From Allium sativum (taxonomy: Eukaryota > Streptophyta > Magnoliopsida > Asparagales > Amaryllidaceae), in NCBI GenBank assembly GCA_030737875.1, contig CM060912.1, forward strand, positions 881,291,199 to 881,355,198: DNA of 64,000 bases. Direction: 5' to 3'. The notes below the pieces were generated by a model, which saw nothing but the letters and a program-made list of their open reading frames with translations, searched no databases and had not been told where the DNA came from. Positions within the stretch are counted from its first letter, which is position 1, and each line of letters opens with the position of its first letter. Positions 1 through 11,986 of this stretch are shown piece by piece. The position numbers and the translations under genes were made by a program.

Positions 1-122
1 GATGAATTCTTAATCTACAATAGACTACCACTCTGTGAAGAAAAGGGTACAGAACAGCAAACTACAATGAGCGGAGGAATTTTTATATTCCATGTTTAGG
101 ATATAGATTAATATTCTAGCAA
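1..122. other. left flank, nothing recognised
   Basis: AT-rich sequence before the target duplication of the copia element. I see no ORF, repeat or RNA gene in it. It is contiguous with 4860 onward if the copia insertion is removed. Confidence 0.5.
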
Positions 123-127
123 GTTAC
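123..127. repeat. target site duplication of copia element, left copy
   Basis: GTTAC directly precedes the TG of the left LTR; the same five bases follow the CA of the right LTR at 4855-4859. A 5 bp duplication is the normal footprint of Ty1/copia integration. Confidence 0.95.
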
Positions 128-435
128 TGTTGGAAAAAATTATGTGGAGGAAGAGGAACAAATTAGAAGAAAATTGAATATTTCATGGAAGGAGAGAAAA
201 AAATACTTTTGTATTTCTTGATTCTTTCTTCATACATACATCCTTAATTTATACAAGAGACAATCTCCAGACACTTCTTTTTCTAGACTTTTCTTTTACA
301 TATTCTTTAGTCTAGATTCTTCTCATATTAATATGTCTATAATTTATTTCCCTTTATCTTGCCCTTTCCTAATACAATAATTAATTATGTCACTAATTAA
401 TATTTCCTATTAAAAACCAAGTTTATTTTTCAACA
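128..435 (-). repeat. copia 3' LTR (308 bp)
   Basis: Starts TGTTGG and ends TTCAACA, the canonical TG...CA termini. It matches 4546-4854 almost base for base; I see one C/T and one G/T difference plus one extra T in the other copy. The last codons and stop of gag-pol run 13 bases into this LTR. Confidence 0.96.
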
Positions 436-3400
436 TCCCCCCTTAAACTTGGTTTTATTATACCAAGCAGAGCTCTCATTCTTCGAAAATCTTCAATCTT
501 CAATGGCTTGGTAAAAATATCTGCAACTTGATCTTGAGTTTTCACATATTTCAGCTCCACTTCATTGTTGGCAATGCATTCCCGAATAAAATGATATCTC
601 GTGTCGATATGTTTGCTTCGATCATGAAATATAGGGTTCTTTGCAAGTGCTTGTGCTGATTTATTATCAATGCATATTTCAGTAGCTCCATTTTGTGGCA
701 AATGAAGTTCTTTCAACAGCTTTCTTAACCATAAAGCATGACATGTACTTGAACTTGCAGCAACATATTCAGATTCACATGTTGACAACGTGACAATGGT
801 TTGCTTCTTTGATAACCAAGAAATAGCACAATCACCCAAGAAGAATACATACCCCGTAGTACTCTTTCTATCATCTATGTCACCAGCAAAATCACTATCG
901 CAAAATCCATGTAACAGAAGATCATTGGATGAGGAATAAAATATTCCAAAATCAAGTGTTCCTTTAATGTAACGAAGAATTCGCTTAGCAGCGGTCATAT
1001 GGACAGAAGTAGGAGTCTCCATGAAACGACTTATCACTCCAACGGCATAAAGTATGTCGGGCCTTGTATTTGTCAAATATCTCAAACTTCCCACAAGACT
1101 TTTGTAAAGAGTAGGATCTACCTTTTCTCCATCTTCAACCTTGGACAACTTCATTCCAGCATCCATGGGTGTGTTCACAGGATTGCAATCAATCATCTGA
1201 AACCTTTTCAACACTTCCTTTGCATAACCTGTTTGAGCAAGAAATATACCTTCCTCCATTTGTTTCACTTCCAATCCCAAATAATATGTCATTTGCCCCA
1301 AATCTGTCATCTCAAATTCTGTCGACATACAACTTTTAAATTCATCAAACAAATCGGGTTTATTGCCCGTGAAAATGAGATCATCAACATAAATACAAAC
1401 AAATATAACATCTCCATTGTTGTGAAACTTAGAATATAAAGCATGCTCATTTAAGCAACGAACAAACCCATGATCTTGAAAGTATTGGTTGATGCGGCTA
1501 TTCCATGCTCGTGGGGCTTGTTTCAATCCATACAATGATTTCTTGAGTTTCAGTACCTTCTTTTCATTCCCTTCAGCTACGTAGCCCAACGGTTGATCAA
1601 CATACACCTCTTCTTTAAGATATCCATTCAAAAAAGCCGTCTTGACATCCATTTGATAAATTTTCCATTTCTTTTGAGCAGCGAGAGAAATCAACAAGCG
1701 AATAGTCTCCATGCGTGCAACTGGAGCAAACACTTCATCATAGTCAACTCCATGCTTTTGTTTATAGCCCTTCGCCACAAGTCTTGCTTTATATTTCTCC
1801 ACATCTCCTTTTGCATTTCTTTTCACCTTGTATATCCATTTAACGCCTATGGATTCATGACCTTTGGGAAGAGAAGTTAATTCCCATGTGTCATTTTTTT
1901 CAATGGATTTAATTTCTTCATCCATAGCGTCTCTCCACCTCTTATCTTGCACGGCTTCTTGAAAATTTATTGGCTCACTATCTGCAAAAAAACAATAAAG
2001 TTCATCATTATTAAAATTAATTTCTTCAGTTCTTTCATATATATCAGCAAGCGATTTCATTTTTGGCGGTCTTTCATTTGAGCCTTCAAGATCTGAAGCT
2101 GGAGAAGAAGGTTCTTGTATAGTTTCAACATTCTCTGATTCTTGATCATCATCAAGATATGGGAGAAAATTATATGTGCTCTCTTGTTGTCCATCCCAAT
2201 CCCAAGTTGCTCCTTCATCGAATTCAACATCACGACTTACCACCACTTTGCCATTGTTAGGATTGTACAACCTGTATCCTTTGGAATGATAATCATATCC
2301 AACAAAAACATACTTGACACTTCGATCGTCTAGCTTTGAACGCTCTTGCTGCGGAACTTGAGCATAAGCGATGCTACCAAATACTCGCAAATGATGAACA
2401 CTTGGCCTTTTTCCATTCCATGCTTCTTGAGGGGTTTGGTCCTTGACATTCACAGTTGGAGAGCGATTTGACAAATACACCGCACAAGAAACGGCTTCAG
2501 CCCAAAACTCCTTTGGCATATTTTTTATTTTAAGCATACACCTTGCCATATTAAGAATTGATCTATTTTTCCTCTCTGTCACGCCGTTTTGCTGAGGTGA
2601 TCTAGGAACGGTGAGAGGACAACGAACTCCATGCGCTGCACAGAAATCATTGAATTGCTTTGAAGTGAACTCGCCTCCTCGATCAGACCTCAATGCCTTG
2701 ATATTGTAGCCACTTTCTTTCTCAACATGCGTCTTGAAATTTTTGAATGTGGTGAAAGCTTCTGATTTCTGTTTGAGAAAATAAACCCACGTTTTTCTGC
2801 TATAATCATCAATAAAAAGTATAAAATATTTACTTTTACCAAAAGACGGTGGATTGATAGGCCCGCAAATATCTGTATGCACCAATTCAAGTGGTTTGGA
2901 GGCTATAGATGTTGCTTTCTTTGGAAAACTTTTCCTTGCATGTTTGCCAAGAAGACATGCTTCACACAAATGATTTGGATTTTCAATTGTTGGCATTCCC
3001 TTTACCATCATCTTTTCTCCCATTGCTTTCAAAGATCCAAAGTTCAAGTGTCCAAATCTCATGTGCCAACACCATGCCACGTCCTGCACATTAACCTTCA
3101 AACATCTTGCTTCAACAGTTTGGACATTCAATTTGAACATCCGGTTCCGTGACATGCCCACCTTTGCAACCAAGTTATTGTTTCTATCTTTAAGCCAAAG
3201 ATAATTATCTTTCATCAAAACTTCATAACCATTCTCAACAAATTGTCCGAGACTAAGAATATTGCTTCTTAGTTTAGGAACATAATAAACATCAGAGATC
3301 AATTTATGGTCACCATTCTTTGTAGAGATGAGAATTGTACCTTTGCCTTCAATGTGAATTTTCGAAGAATCTCCAAAGGAAACATTACCTTTCACCTTGT

Positions 3401-4508
3401 CGTTGATCTCCACAAATTTTTCTTTGTATCCGCACATATGATTGCTAGCACCATTATCCAAATACCACGAGCTTTCAACTTCATTTTCTTCCTTTTTCTC
3501 AGTTAGCAACAAGGTGGATTCTTCAACTTCTTGGTTATCATTAACAAGATTGGCTCTTTCTTCAGTATTAGCAGTTTGACATTCCCATGAATAATGACCA
3601 AATCTATGGCATTTATAACATTCAATTTTGGACTTGTCATACCTTCTTTCAGTTGATCTTTGATAATTTCCATGACCTCGTCCTCGACTTCTTCCATGGC
3701 CTCTAAAATATGAAGGATTTCTCTCTTTGTTATTTGAACTTTCACCATTGCTTCTTTCTTGTTCACGTCCTTCCCTTCCGCGTCCTCTTCCTCGTCCATA
3801 TCCGCGTCCTCTTCCTCTAAAGTACTGCTTTTCTCCTTCTTCATTTTTTAAAGTTGCTTTAGTTTTAAGAATTTGCTCCTGTGGTTCTTCTTGTCTTCTC
3901 TTTATTTTCTCTTCTTGAGCGCGTAAGGAACCTTCCAATTCTTCTACTGTCATTTCTTCGAGGTCCTTCGTTTCTTCAATGACACACACAATATAATCGA
4001 ATTTCGGTGTCAAAGAACGAAGAATCTTCTCCACCACTCGAACATCTGCAATTTTTTCTCCATAGCATCTTGATTGATTTACATTCGCCTTCACCCTTGT
4101 AAAGTAATCCGAAATCGATTCGGATTCACTCATCTTCATTGCTTCGAAATCACTCCTTAGTGATTGAAGCTTAACTTTCTTTACTTTATCAACTCCTTGA
4201 AAAGATTTTTTTAAAATTTCCCAGGCTTCGTTTGAAGTGGCTGCATCCGCTATTTTATCTATCATTGAATCATCCAAACATTGATGGATGAGGCTAAGAG
4301 CAAGTTGATCTTTTTCCTTCGTCTTTGCTAAAGCTTCCTTCTCCGTTCGAGTTAATGTATTTTCATTTTCTGGCTCGTCGTAGCCTTTGTCTACGATCTC
4401 CCATACTCTTTGTCCTCCAAGTAAAGCTTTCATTCGAATACACCATTTTTCATAATTTTCTTTTGTAAGACGAGGATATTGGAGGGGAAACATTCCACTG
4501 TTTGACAT
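423..4508 (-). CDS. copia Gag-Pol polyprotein
   Basis: A 1361-residue polyprotein that would be cleaved into the proteins needed for retrotransposition. Gag lies at about residues 1-290 with the leader typical of plant copia gag, followed by an RG-rich stretch and a CCHC zinc knuckle (C297, C300, H305, C310). The protease active site reads [11 protein letters not shown] with D351. Integrase has H482, H487, C515, C518 and the catalytic triad D546, D609, E645. Reverse transcriptase has D954 in [10 protein letters not shown] and YVDD at 1040-1043. RNase H acidic residues are near D1204, E1245 and D1281. The ATG at 4506-4508 lies just downstream of the PBS and is the only sensible start. The full length and absence of stops or frameshifts indicate a functional copy. 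The stop lies within the 3' LTR. Confidence 0.96.
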   Translation of the reverse strand: MSNSGMFPLQYPRLTKENYEKWCIRMKALLGGQRVWEIVDKGYDEPENENTLTRTEKEALAKTKEKDQLALSLIHQCLDDSMIDKIADAATSNEAWEILKKSFQGVDKVKKVKLQSLRSDFEAMKMSESESISDYFTRVKANVNQSRCYGEKIADVRVVEKILRSLTPKFDYIVCVIEETKDLEEMTVEELEGSLRAQEEKIKRRQEEPQEQILKTKATLKNEEGEKQYFRGRGRGYGRGRGRGREGREQERSNGESSNNKERNPSYFRGHGRSRGRGHGNYQRSTERRYDKSKIECYKCHRFGHYSWECQTANTEERANLVNDNQEVEESTLLLTEKKEENEVESSWYLDNGASNHMCGYKEKFVEINDKVKGNVSFGDSSKIHIEGKGTILISTKNGDHKLISDVYYVPKLRSNILSLGQFVENGYEVLMKDNYLWLKDRNNNLVAKVGMSRNRMFKLNVQTVEARCLKVNVQDVAWCWHMRFGHLNFGSLKAMGEKMMVKGMPTIENPNHLCEACLLGKHARKSFPKKATSIASKPLELVHTDICGPINPPSFGKSKYFILFIDDYSRKTWVYFLKQKSEAFTTFKNFKTHVEKESGYNIKALRSDRGGEFTSKQFNDFCAAHGVRCPLTVPRSPQQNGVTERKNRSILNMARCMLKIKNMPKEFWAEAVSCAVYLSNRSPTVNVKDQTPQEAWNGKRPSVHHLRVFGSIAYAQVPQQERSKLDDRSVKYVFVGYDYHSKGYRLYNPNNGKVVVSRDVEFDEGATWDWDGQQESTYNFLPYLDDDQESENVETIQEPSSPASDLEGSNERPPKMKSLADIYERTEEINFNNDELYCFFADSEPINFQEAVQDKRWRDAMDEEIKSIEKNDTWELTSLPKGHESIGVKWIYKVKRNAKGDVEKYKARLVAKGYKQKHGVDYDEVFAPVARMETIRLLISLAAQKKWKIYQMDVKTAFLNGYLKEEVYVDQPLGYVAEGNEKKVLKLKKSLYGLKQAPRAWNSRINQYFQDHGFVRCLNEHALYSKFHNNGDVIFVCIYVDDLIFTGNKPDLFDEFKSCMSTEFEMTDLGQMTYYLGLEVKQMEEGIFLAQTGYAKEVLKRFQMIDCNPVNTPMDAGMKLSKVEDGEKVDPTLYKSLVGSLRYLTNTRPDILYAVGVISRFMETPTSVHMTAAKRILRYIKGTLDFGIFYSSSNDLLLHGFCDSDFAGDIDDRKSTTGYVFFLGDCAISWLSKKQTIVTLSTCESEYVAASSSTCHALWLRKLLKELHLPQNGATEICIDNKSAQALAKNPIFHDRSKHIDTRYHFIRECIANNEVELKYVKTQDQVADIFTKPLKIEDFRRMRALLGIIKPSLRGDVEK
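436..450 (-). other. copia polypurine tract
   Basis: On the minus strand the bases before the 3' LTR read AAGTTTAAGGGGGGA, a polypurine tract that primes plus-strand DNA synthesis. It is also coding: it specifies part of the last residues of Pol. Confidence 0.9.
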
Positions 4509-4530
4509 TTATCACTCTTTCACTAACCTC

Positions 4531-4542
4531 GCTCCGATACCA
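4531..4542 (-). other. copia primer binding site (tRNA-Met-i)
   Basis: On the minus strand TGGTATCGGAGC starts three bases after the 5' LTR. It matches the usual plant PBS TGGTATCAGAGC, complementary to the 3' end of initiator tRNA-Met, with one mismatch. Confidence 0.9.
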
Positions 4543-4545
4543 CTT

Positions 4546-4854
4546 TGTTGGAAAAAATTATGTGGAGGAAGAGGAACAAATTAGAAGAAAATTGAATATT
4601 TTATGGAAGGAGAGAAAAAAATACTTTTTTTATTTCTTGATTCTTTCTTCATACATACATCCTTAATTTATACAAGAGACAATCTCCAGACACTTCTTTT
4701 TCTAGACTTTTCTTTTACATATTCTTTAGTCTAGATTCTTCTCATATTAATATGTCTATAATTTATTTCCCTTTATCTTGCCCTTTCCTAATACAATAAT
4801 TAATTATGTCACTAATTAATATTTCCTATTAAAAACCAAGTTTATTTTTCAACA
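4546..4854 (-). repeat. copia 5' LTR (309 bp)
   Basis: TG...CA-bounded and nearly identical to 128-435. On the minus strand it lies upstream of the PBS and the polyprotein ATG, so it should carry the element's promoter. Confidence 0.96.
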
Positions 4855-4859
4855 GTTAC
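4855..4859. repeat. target site duplication of copia element, right copy
   Basis: GTTAC, identical to 123-127. Confidence 0.95.
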
Positions 4860-5624
4860 ATGTCCTGAGTCGAGAGCTATATAGTACATGGGCGGCATTG
4901 TACAATCCAAACCCAGCCAAATAATAATTGTACTAACTTTGTTTTACTCATTTCACATTGTTGTAAGAATAGTTAACTTTGATTAAAAAAATAACCATGG
5001 TACTGGTTTGAACTACCTTTTTCGGTTATATTTTAAAAAACAGAAACAACTACATCATGGCAACTTTTAAGTTCCACTTTCCCACTTTGAAATTTATCCC
5101 ATAATATTTATTCAGTACCGAAAAGTATAAAGATCAATGAAATTTGCAATAAGCTTAGCCATAAAATACAGCAGGAATAAACCAATATCAAGTTCTTACC
5201 AACATCCAAAGCTTCATATTCTATAAACTATAGTTTTTAGTATGCAAAGTTGAAGTCAGTGAGGCATAATCTGTAATAAATATATTCAATGTAGCACATA
5301 AACGAAAACAGCACTCACTCTACGTCTTCTTTTTCATGTTATTTACCACAACATATCGAACTAAATTTCTATCTCTAATAGCAATAACGTTTCACTAATT
5401 AAGATTAAGTTACTTTTAATTATGTTTATACACACGGAACCATGTACAAAGTGCAGCTTCTTATTCTATGGTTGAAGAAAAGAAGGAAAAATGGGAATAT
5501 AATACAAATATTATACTACTTATTGAAACAGTAAATGATATTGGATTGTTTGGTTAACTAAGAAAGAATATTAGTATTTAACATATGCAAAAGCAAAGCG
5601 TCAACTTTAAAGCATGACCCAGAT
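4860..5624. other. non-coding flank, nothing recognised
   Basis: AT-rich sequence with no ORF of interest, no terminal repeat and no RNA gene that I can recognise. If the minus-strand exons at 5625-6333 belong to a gene, this would be its 3' flank or UTR. Confidence 0.4.
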
Positions 5625-6333
5625 TCAAAAGCTTGCAATTGATGTGTCTCCTAATTTAGCGGACTGCAAAATGATTAGAGAATTTAGAGGCTAGTTAGCC
5701 AACAGGAAATACTTGCATAATTATTACTTCAAAAATCAAACTCCTAAACAATATTACCTAAAACCAAGTGATTGAAATGTCAATAAATATTAGAAAAAAG
5801 ATATAAAAGTAGAGTTGGTATCCATGCAAACAAATAAATCTTCAACAAAAAACGTTTAGTCACACATTCAACATACTCAGCTGCAATTCAACTATTCTGC
5901 TACAATTATGCGTTGAGCTTCTATATATTAAAAAGAATCTAGTCACAATCATAAAACTCAAGTGCGCATTAGTTTACGCTTTAACATCTAGAATATAGAA
6001 TGATAAAACCTGACCTTTGAACCAAGAAAAGAATCGATTCCATCTTTGACTAAGATCGTTGGATAAAATCTACTTGCTTGAGGTCCTCTCGATCTTGGTT
6101 CTGCTTTGTCAGCCAGTCTAGATCTGGATCTGTCACTCGTGAACCCATTTGAAAACTGATAATTATATTTGCTGGTAAGAAAGTCACACACTCACTAAGG
6201 TGAGTTTGCAGTACATTCCACAGTACCTATTGTACAAATAAATAAGCAAGCTAAAAAAAAAGAACACCTTTTGAAAAGTAAGCAACATACTAATCTGGTT
6301 CAACGTAGACCGCAAACCTCTGAGCTCCCTTAT
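5625..6333 (-). CDS. candidate last three exons of an unidentified host gene
   Basis: Three minus-strand blocks splice in frame: 6291-6333, 6015-6171 and 5625-5663. Acceptors read TCAG, ACCAG and TTTTGCAG; donors read GTATGT and GTCAGG. The first block enters two bases into a codon and encodes KGAQRFAVYVEPD. The second encodes SNGFTSDRSRSRLADKAEPR and FYPTILVKDGIDSFLGSK. The third encodes SAKLGDTSIASF and a TGA. Only 79 or so residues are covered and I find no convincing upstream exons. I do not recognise the protein. It could be the C-terminus of a real gene or a relic; agreement of phases across two introns is the main support. Confidence 0.35.
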
Positions 6334-6535
6334 CTGAACCAGATCATATATAGCAGTCATTATACATATTTGTTTTCAGAATAAAACAAAATGACAAAAT
6401 AAAAATAAACAAATCATCAAAGTAAATATAGAACCATGTCACCTACGTCCTGCAAATTTTATTTTGTATACAAAAATGTAAAAACTACTTATGTTTTGAA
6501 GAGTTTTGTGGGCCACTAATCTGGATCCGAAATTA

Positions 6536-6539
<4 letters not shown>

Positions 6540-6582
<43 letters not shown>
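6540..6582. repeat. poly(A) tract
   Basis: An uninterrupted A run of more than 40 bases, followed by a second short A-rich stretch to about 6606. No target duplication or retroposed body was found on its left, so it may be a simple repeat. Confidence 0.9.
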
Positions 6583-6585
<3 letters not shown>

Positions 6586-6936
6586 ATTCTCTCCAAAAAA
6601 AAAAAATCTTTTTTTGAAAAATAAAATAATATTGTCAATGAGTGTTTATATCTTTAGCAGGAAGAAAAAATTTATGCTTATAATAATCCAAAGAAAGAGG
6701 TCTTATGAGCTTTTATATACTGGCGAACATCAAATTTCTTAAAGGAGGCCTCCTAACTCAGTAACTTTCCATGCAAAAATATCTATAAATTAATTCGATA
6801 ATGAATTACTTAATTCTAGGTTAATAGGAGAGGCCCAAGCATATGCTATCAAAAGTAGTCCATCCTCACGCTTTTCCCTGCATAGGAGAAACATTGGAAA
6901 AAGATGACTTATGTCACAACTGCTTCATATATAATC

Positions 6937-7390
6937 ATAGTGGTTAAGGCGCGCGCCTAGGCGCGCTTAAGGCGCAGGCGCAAGGTCTGCGCGTTGCCAA
7001 TAACTGAGGCGCCTCCGCTAAGGGAGGCGCACATAAGGCATGCCTTTGCCTTTGTGCGTTTTTTTCGAGGCGCCAAGGCTCAAAAAGCGTGCCTCGAGAA
7101 AAACGGAAATACTTCGTTCGATTTTAGGGTTTCCAGCTTTAAGCTTCTACAGTTCAACTTCGACGCTCAAAAAAAAAAAAAAAAAAAAAAAAGTGCAACA
7201 GCCTATGTCACCATCGCTACACCCTTTCGCCGTCGCTACAGCATCTGCTGCGCCTCTTTCTCGGCCGCGGCTTCTCTCCTTTGCTGCAGATTTTTTTAAA
7301 TAAATATATGCAGTGCGCCTTTTTTTAAAAAGCCCAAGGCTCAAGAAAGCCCCGGGCTCTAACCATGCGCCTTCGTGCCTTAACTATTAT
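6937..7390. mobile_element. GC-rich inverted-repeat element (non-autonomous DNA transposon candidate)
   Basis: Begins ATAGTGGTTAAGGCGCG and ends with the imperfect reverse complement (reverse strand ATAATAGTTAAGGCACG), so the ends form terminal inverted repeats differing by about three transitions. Both arms are packed with GGCGC and AAGGC motifs. The core (about 7090-7310) is compositionally different and contains an A24 run at 7169-7192, as if foreign sequence had been captured. No transposase is present and I could not fix a target duplication. Confidence 0.5.
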
Positions 7391-7896
7391 GTATATAATA
7401 CACCACTGCTAATCATGCATAGTAAAAATGGAAAATTTGTACCACATTATTAAAGGAACGTAAGACATTAGCATAAGATACTGTAACCGACGCATTAGTA
7501 GACAACTCAATTTGGTAGAAGCGTTAAGAATTATTTCTTACTAATCGGACCAAAGTGGCAGCTAACTGAATGTATTGTAATCTACTATTTCAAGAGAAAG
7601 ATAATAATTTAACAACGGTAGAATTGTTTGAAACGAACAGATTTTATATACACACACACACACAAATGATAGTAATTGAAGAAGACCAATATTTTCAAGT
7701 ATATTTTGGAAAAGAGTTTAACAAATTTTCCCAGCTATTGATCCACATCTTTTGTGTATATTTTGTAATTCATGTATACCAAAAGCTACTACAAAATCAA
7801 AAAAAAGCATCACACTATCAAAGATTAAAAAAAAACTTCTGTACACAGGAAAAATATACCCTTCTTCAGATCTTCATGTCCTATCTTATCCACATC
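7391..7896. other. non-coding, nothing recognised
   Basis: AT-rich. It contains a short (AC)n run near 7652-7667. A 24 bp block at 7542-7565 has minus-strand splice-like edges but is too short to call an exon. Confidence 0.4.
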
Positions 7897-8070
7897 TTGC
7901 TCATCAACATGTTTTAATATGTCGACCTTTGAATCTTGAATTTGCAGTGAACAAAGAGTTTAAATCAGGGATTTCAGAAACAAAAATTTGCTCATCAACA
8001 TGTTTTAATATGTCGACCTTTGAATCTTGAATTTGCAGTGAACAGAGAGTTTAAATCAGGGATTTGAGAA
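7897..8070. repeat. 91 bp tandem duplication
   Basis: A block starting TTGCTCATCAACATG at 7897 recurs at 7988 with only a few differences (for example AACAAAGAG versus AACAGAGAG), giving two adjacent copies with a 91 bp period. Confidence 0.9.
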
Positions 8071-8973
8071 GAAAAAAATTAGAAATTTATAATTTTAGAC
8101 ATCCGCATGGTATTGCTCACGATTTGTACTGTAAGTAGACATGAATACGAAAACACAATCCATGTCTTTTATTATTATTTCGTTGTCTCTGCAAGCATGA
8201 CCATATTGTATAGTGTTTTTATCAAAAAGCCAAATAGAAAATGTTAGTTTTGCATATATCCCTGACTGATAGTGTATTCGATAGAATAATCCTACCAACT
8301 CATAACGATAGCACAAATTAATTGATAGAAAAACAATTTTCAAACAAACCGATTATCCCCAAGCCTATTCATCAGCTCTGAGCGTTCTAGAAACCCCTAA
8401 TGACCAATATGGAAAAGTTTCAATCGCATAGAAGGCTGGTAAATTAAACAAAATCGGATATGAAAACTAACCACGGTCCAAGCAAAAGGATTTGGAAACT
8501 TTTATACATCCTTTCTAGCCGCCCTAACTTTGCCTTTCCCATTCTTAATACCAACGCGAGAAGTAATATCGAAAAAAGATAGTCGGAGGAAGAAATTAAA
8601 TATATTTTTTATTGACAATCGTTATAGAAACATACGGAGGCAGGAAGGAAAAAAATTAATTGGAAAGATGGTCGGTTGTCTCTTCTTTTACGGGAAAACT
8701 GGAAAACATGGTTGTTATTGACGTGGAGGTGTGAGGTTTGACACTTAATGCCCTTAGCTTATTATTGTCGTCAATGTGGGTAATTTCTTAACTTCAAAAG
8801 CTTCATTCCAAGGTATTCTCATTATAGTATAGAATAAAGCTTACCATAGCATTTTGTTTACAAATGCTCTCATATGTTACATGGTTATTCACCATGTGAG
8901 GTGTCACTATGCATGAGAATGAGGCTTACATATGTCCTATGAGGTGTAATCTCCTTACACCCTCAGAAATCTT
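8071..8973. other. non-coding, nothing recognised
   Basis: Mixed AT-rich sequence. The ORFs on either strand are short and lack recognisable domains. No terminal repeats or RNA genes seen. Confidence 0.4.
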
Positions 8974-9354
8974 ATGAAAACCAACATTTACCTTACCATT
9001 TCATTCTCTCATTCTTCTCCTTCCTTCTTCTTCCTTTTCTTCTTAGTCATGGCTTCCTATACCATTTCCCTCCCCTCTCTTTCCTCCTACTCCAACTTTT
9101 CCCTCCTTCTTTCCCTTTTCCTCCCCCTTTTCCCTCCTCCTCCTCCTTTTTCCCGCTCCCTCATGGCACACCTAACCCACCTCCCCATGGTCTTCTCTAC
9201 ACCTTCTCCTCGGCCATCATCCAAAGCCAACCATCTACAACCAACCTCCCCACCTAGGCGCTATCTCCACACTACCCCACCACCACGACTACGTCCCACC
9301 CTACCACCTTGCTCCCTCTGCCTATTGAAAAAATTGGTGGAAGGCAATTTATAG
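8974..9354 (+). other. pyrimidine-rich ORF, probably not a protein gene
   Basis: A 126-codon open frame, with an inner ATG at 9049, lies in sequence that is almost all C and T on the plus strand between about 9000 and 9165. The translation is therefore dominated by S, F, L and P, as expected from composition alone. A coding first exon cannot be excluded because a CT-rich leader precedes the inner ATG, but I recognise no domain. Confidence 0.15.
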
Positions 9355-9666
9355 TGTAGTGCGCGGTTACGACTATCCTAGTACACATTCGGTGTCTGTA
9401 ATTCAAGATTTGCAGCGAAAGATAGACAGAGTGGTGAGAAACTTTTTATTTGCACATATACAGTTAATCGTTAAGTAATTTGATTAACACATGTGTGATT
9501 TGGATGAATGGTAGTTAGTTTAGAACTAAATAGTTGGTAAGCATTGATTATTGTAACGCTTGTGTTGTAAAACAGTAAATGACATTGTTAATCATTGGTA
9601 TGGATGATTAAATGCTTATTATAGGTTGTTATTGTTGATACGTAACCTCACACACATATACCCTAA
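9355..9666. other. non-coding, nothing recognised
   Basis: AT-rich sequence up to the target duplication of the solo LTR. Confidence 0.4.
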
Positions 9667-9671
9667 ATTAT
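9667..9671. repeat. target site duplication of solo LTR, left copy
   Basis: ATTAT immediately before TGTAACGACC; the same five bases follow GGTCGTTGCA at 25563-25567. Confidence 0.8.
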
Positions 9672-11981
9672 TGTAACGACCAACCATTTTGACCGTGCCA
9701 ATCGACAAAACATGTCAAATACGAACATCTAGAACGACAGATTGTTATTAACTTCTGAGGTAAATAGAATAAATCACATAATCACAGATCACAGATACAG
9801 AGCAATACAATATTCCGCAGCAGAAAATACAAAATGCAATATTATTTCATGAAGCTACTAAATAAATTTACATTAATGTTTACATAAATAATGCAATGGA
9901 AGTCTAATACTATGAATTTCAGATACATAAATATAAGATAAATATATAAACTAAAATGACAAGAATAGCTGGAACTGGATCAACTAAATAGGTAGATACA
10001 GGTGAGCAAATCCAATATAAACTCCAACCGGGAAAGTGAATCTCGAAAGCTGAAATACTCGATCTGACCCGAGCAATAATGAAAAACAAAACGACTCGGA
10101 TCAGGACTAACATTCTCATGGAAGTAAATAAACTGAAATGAAATGTTCAATGAAATGCAATCGGTAACTCAGAGGATGTTTGGGATCACCATCCTCTAAG
10201 GATCTATCAATAAAGTAAAATATCAAAATAGCGTAAGCGGGATTACCATGATTATCCGTACACCATTTATATATTCCCATGGTATATACAGTACGTAAAC
10301 TGGAGGTTAATCAGAGGGCACTCCTTATAAAATGGTACAAAACAAAGTCGTAGTGGGCTCGTATAAAGCATGTGACAAGGCACGTAAGGAATGCCAGGGT
10401 GGATTCACCGTTTGTAGGTGTGTTGCTCCTGTTTTAGCCACATCAAGCTGACTCAAGGTAGTCAGGGTCTCGTAATTAATATAAAATAGAAAATAGAGTC
10501 ATTGCCATCCATCCTACTTCATTAGGGAACTCCACCGCATACACAGCTGTTAAAGTGGTCTTCGGTATTGGCAGAGAGTATGACAATAGCCAATCCCAGT
10601 CTCTTTAACAACCAAACATTTACATTTTTCACACCGTGATCATTATTTTATAAATCACTTTATAAAATTATTTATACGAAATCTCATAATCGAATTTAAT
10701 TCAAAAGTAAATATCTAACTTAGGATATATTCAATTTCGAAAACAACTCACTTAAATCATTTAAATCAAATTGATTTAGAAACTGTATCGTAAAGATCTC
10801 AAAATATAATATAAACTATATTATACATTTAACTTCGATTATAATTTCCGAAAGTATTCGCATAACGGATTATAATGCGAAATTGACTTATATTTTATTC
10901 ATAACTTAAAGATCTCAAATGCCAGTTAAATCAACACTAAATATTAACTTCAAGGATATTTTAGTTCGATTTATATTCAAAATCCAAGTTACAAAATATT
11001 CAACAATTTACTCTACGTCGATTCAAAAATTCCACATTTGGCTCGAGTTCAGATTATATGATTCAAGTCAAAACTTACATTTCCATTTTAAATAGAGTAT
11101 ATTCATGTTATACGATTCTAAACCGTTATTTATAAATTTAACAATTCGTATAATCTAATTTTCCTTTATATGGATTCAATTAAGCAAATTCGAAAATCTG
11201 ATCACTTAAGTTCAAATCTGGTTTATATAATTGAAATCAAAATCTTATGTTTCAATTTTTAACCAAATCGTATAATATATTAACTCAAATTGAAGTATTT
11301 AAATTCATTACTTAAAATTTGAGTCGAAGCCTTATATTCAATTCAAATAATTTATAAGATTTAAAACCATTCTTATAAATCAATTCAACAAATTTCCCAA
11401 TTAAAAACCAAACGATTTATAAAATCAATTCTAAATAAAATTTATACATATTCAAATTCACATTTTAATCGCTAAAGAAATCGAATTCATTTCATATCAA
11501 ATATGATTCAAATTAGACAACAATTTACAAAATTCAGGTTTATTTCCTATATAAGTTCATATTTTAAATCCAACTCAAATTCGCACTCAGTTGATTTAAA
11601 ATCAAATTCATTCCTAAATTAGGAAATTCAAATACATAAATAAAAGATAAATATATAAACTGAAATATTTCATTCCTTAATTAGGAAATTCAATTTCAAA
11701 ACAATTTCACAATTCAAGTTCATCTTTTATAAGTTCAAACCAATTCGAATTCGAATTCATTTCATTTTTACCTAATTCAAATTCAACTCTACTAAAAGTT
11801 CATATCAATTCGAATCCATAACTTAATATGTGTTCATTGGTTATTCAATTATCGTTATATAATTTACATCTTTAAACTTCGAATTTAAATCGCGAAGTCT
11901 TACTTATCTAACTCTTGGTTTATTATTAAAGTTTATAAAATATATATAAAAGAAAAAAAATTAACTTTGAAAATAAATGTA

Positions 11982-11986
11982 TATAT
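11982..11986. repeat. target site duplication of SIRE-like element, left copy
   Basis: TATAT before the left LTR, matched by TATAT at 22823-22827. The flank is TA-rich, so the match alone is weak, but it agrees with LTR ends defined independently. Confidence 0.65.

Larger units (their letters stand above)
128..4854 (-). mobile_element. Intact young Ty1/copia LTR retrotransposon
   Basis: A complete 4727 bp element on the minus strand: LTR (4546-4854), primer binding site, one uninterrupted gag-pol frame, polypurine tract and second LTR (128-435), bounded by GTTAC duplications. Domain order is gag, protease, integrase, reverse transcriptase, RNase H, which defines Ty1/copia. By eye the two LTRs differ by about two substitutions and one single-base indel, so insertion is recent. 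All catalytic motifs are readable, so the copy may still be mobile. I do not assign a copia lineage. Confidence 0.97.

Noticed and set aside
999..3918. Several plus-strand and other-frame ORFs across the copia element
   Set aside because: They lie antisense to, or in other frames of, the intact gag-pol and have no domains.
6540..6606. Retroposed SINE with poly(A) tail
   Set aside because: No RNA polymerase III box, body or target duplication could be seen next to the A run.
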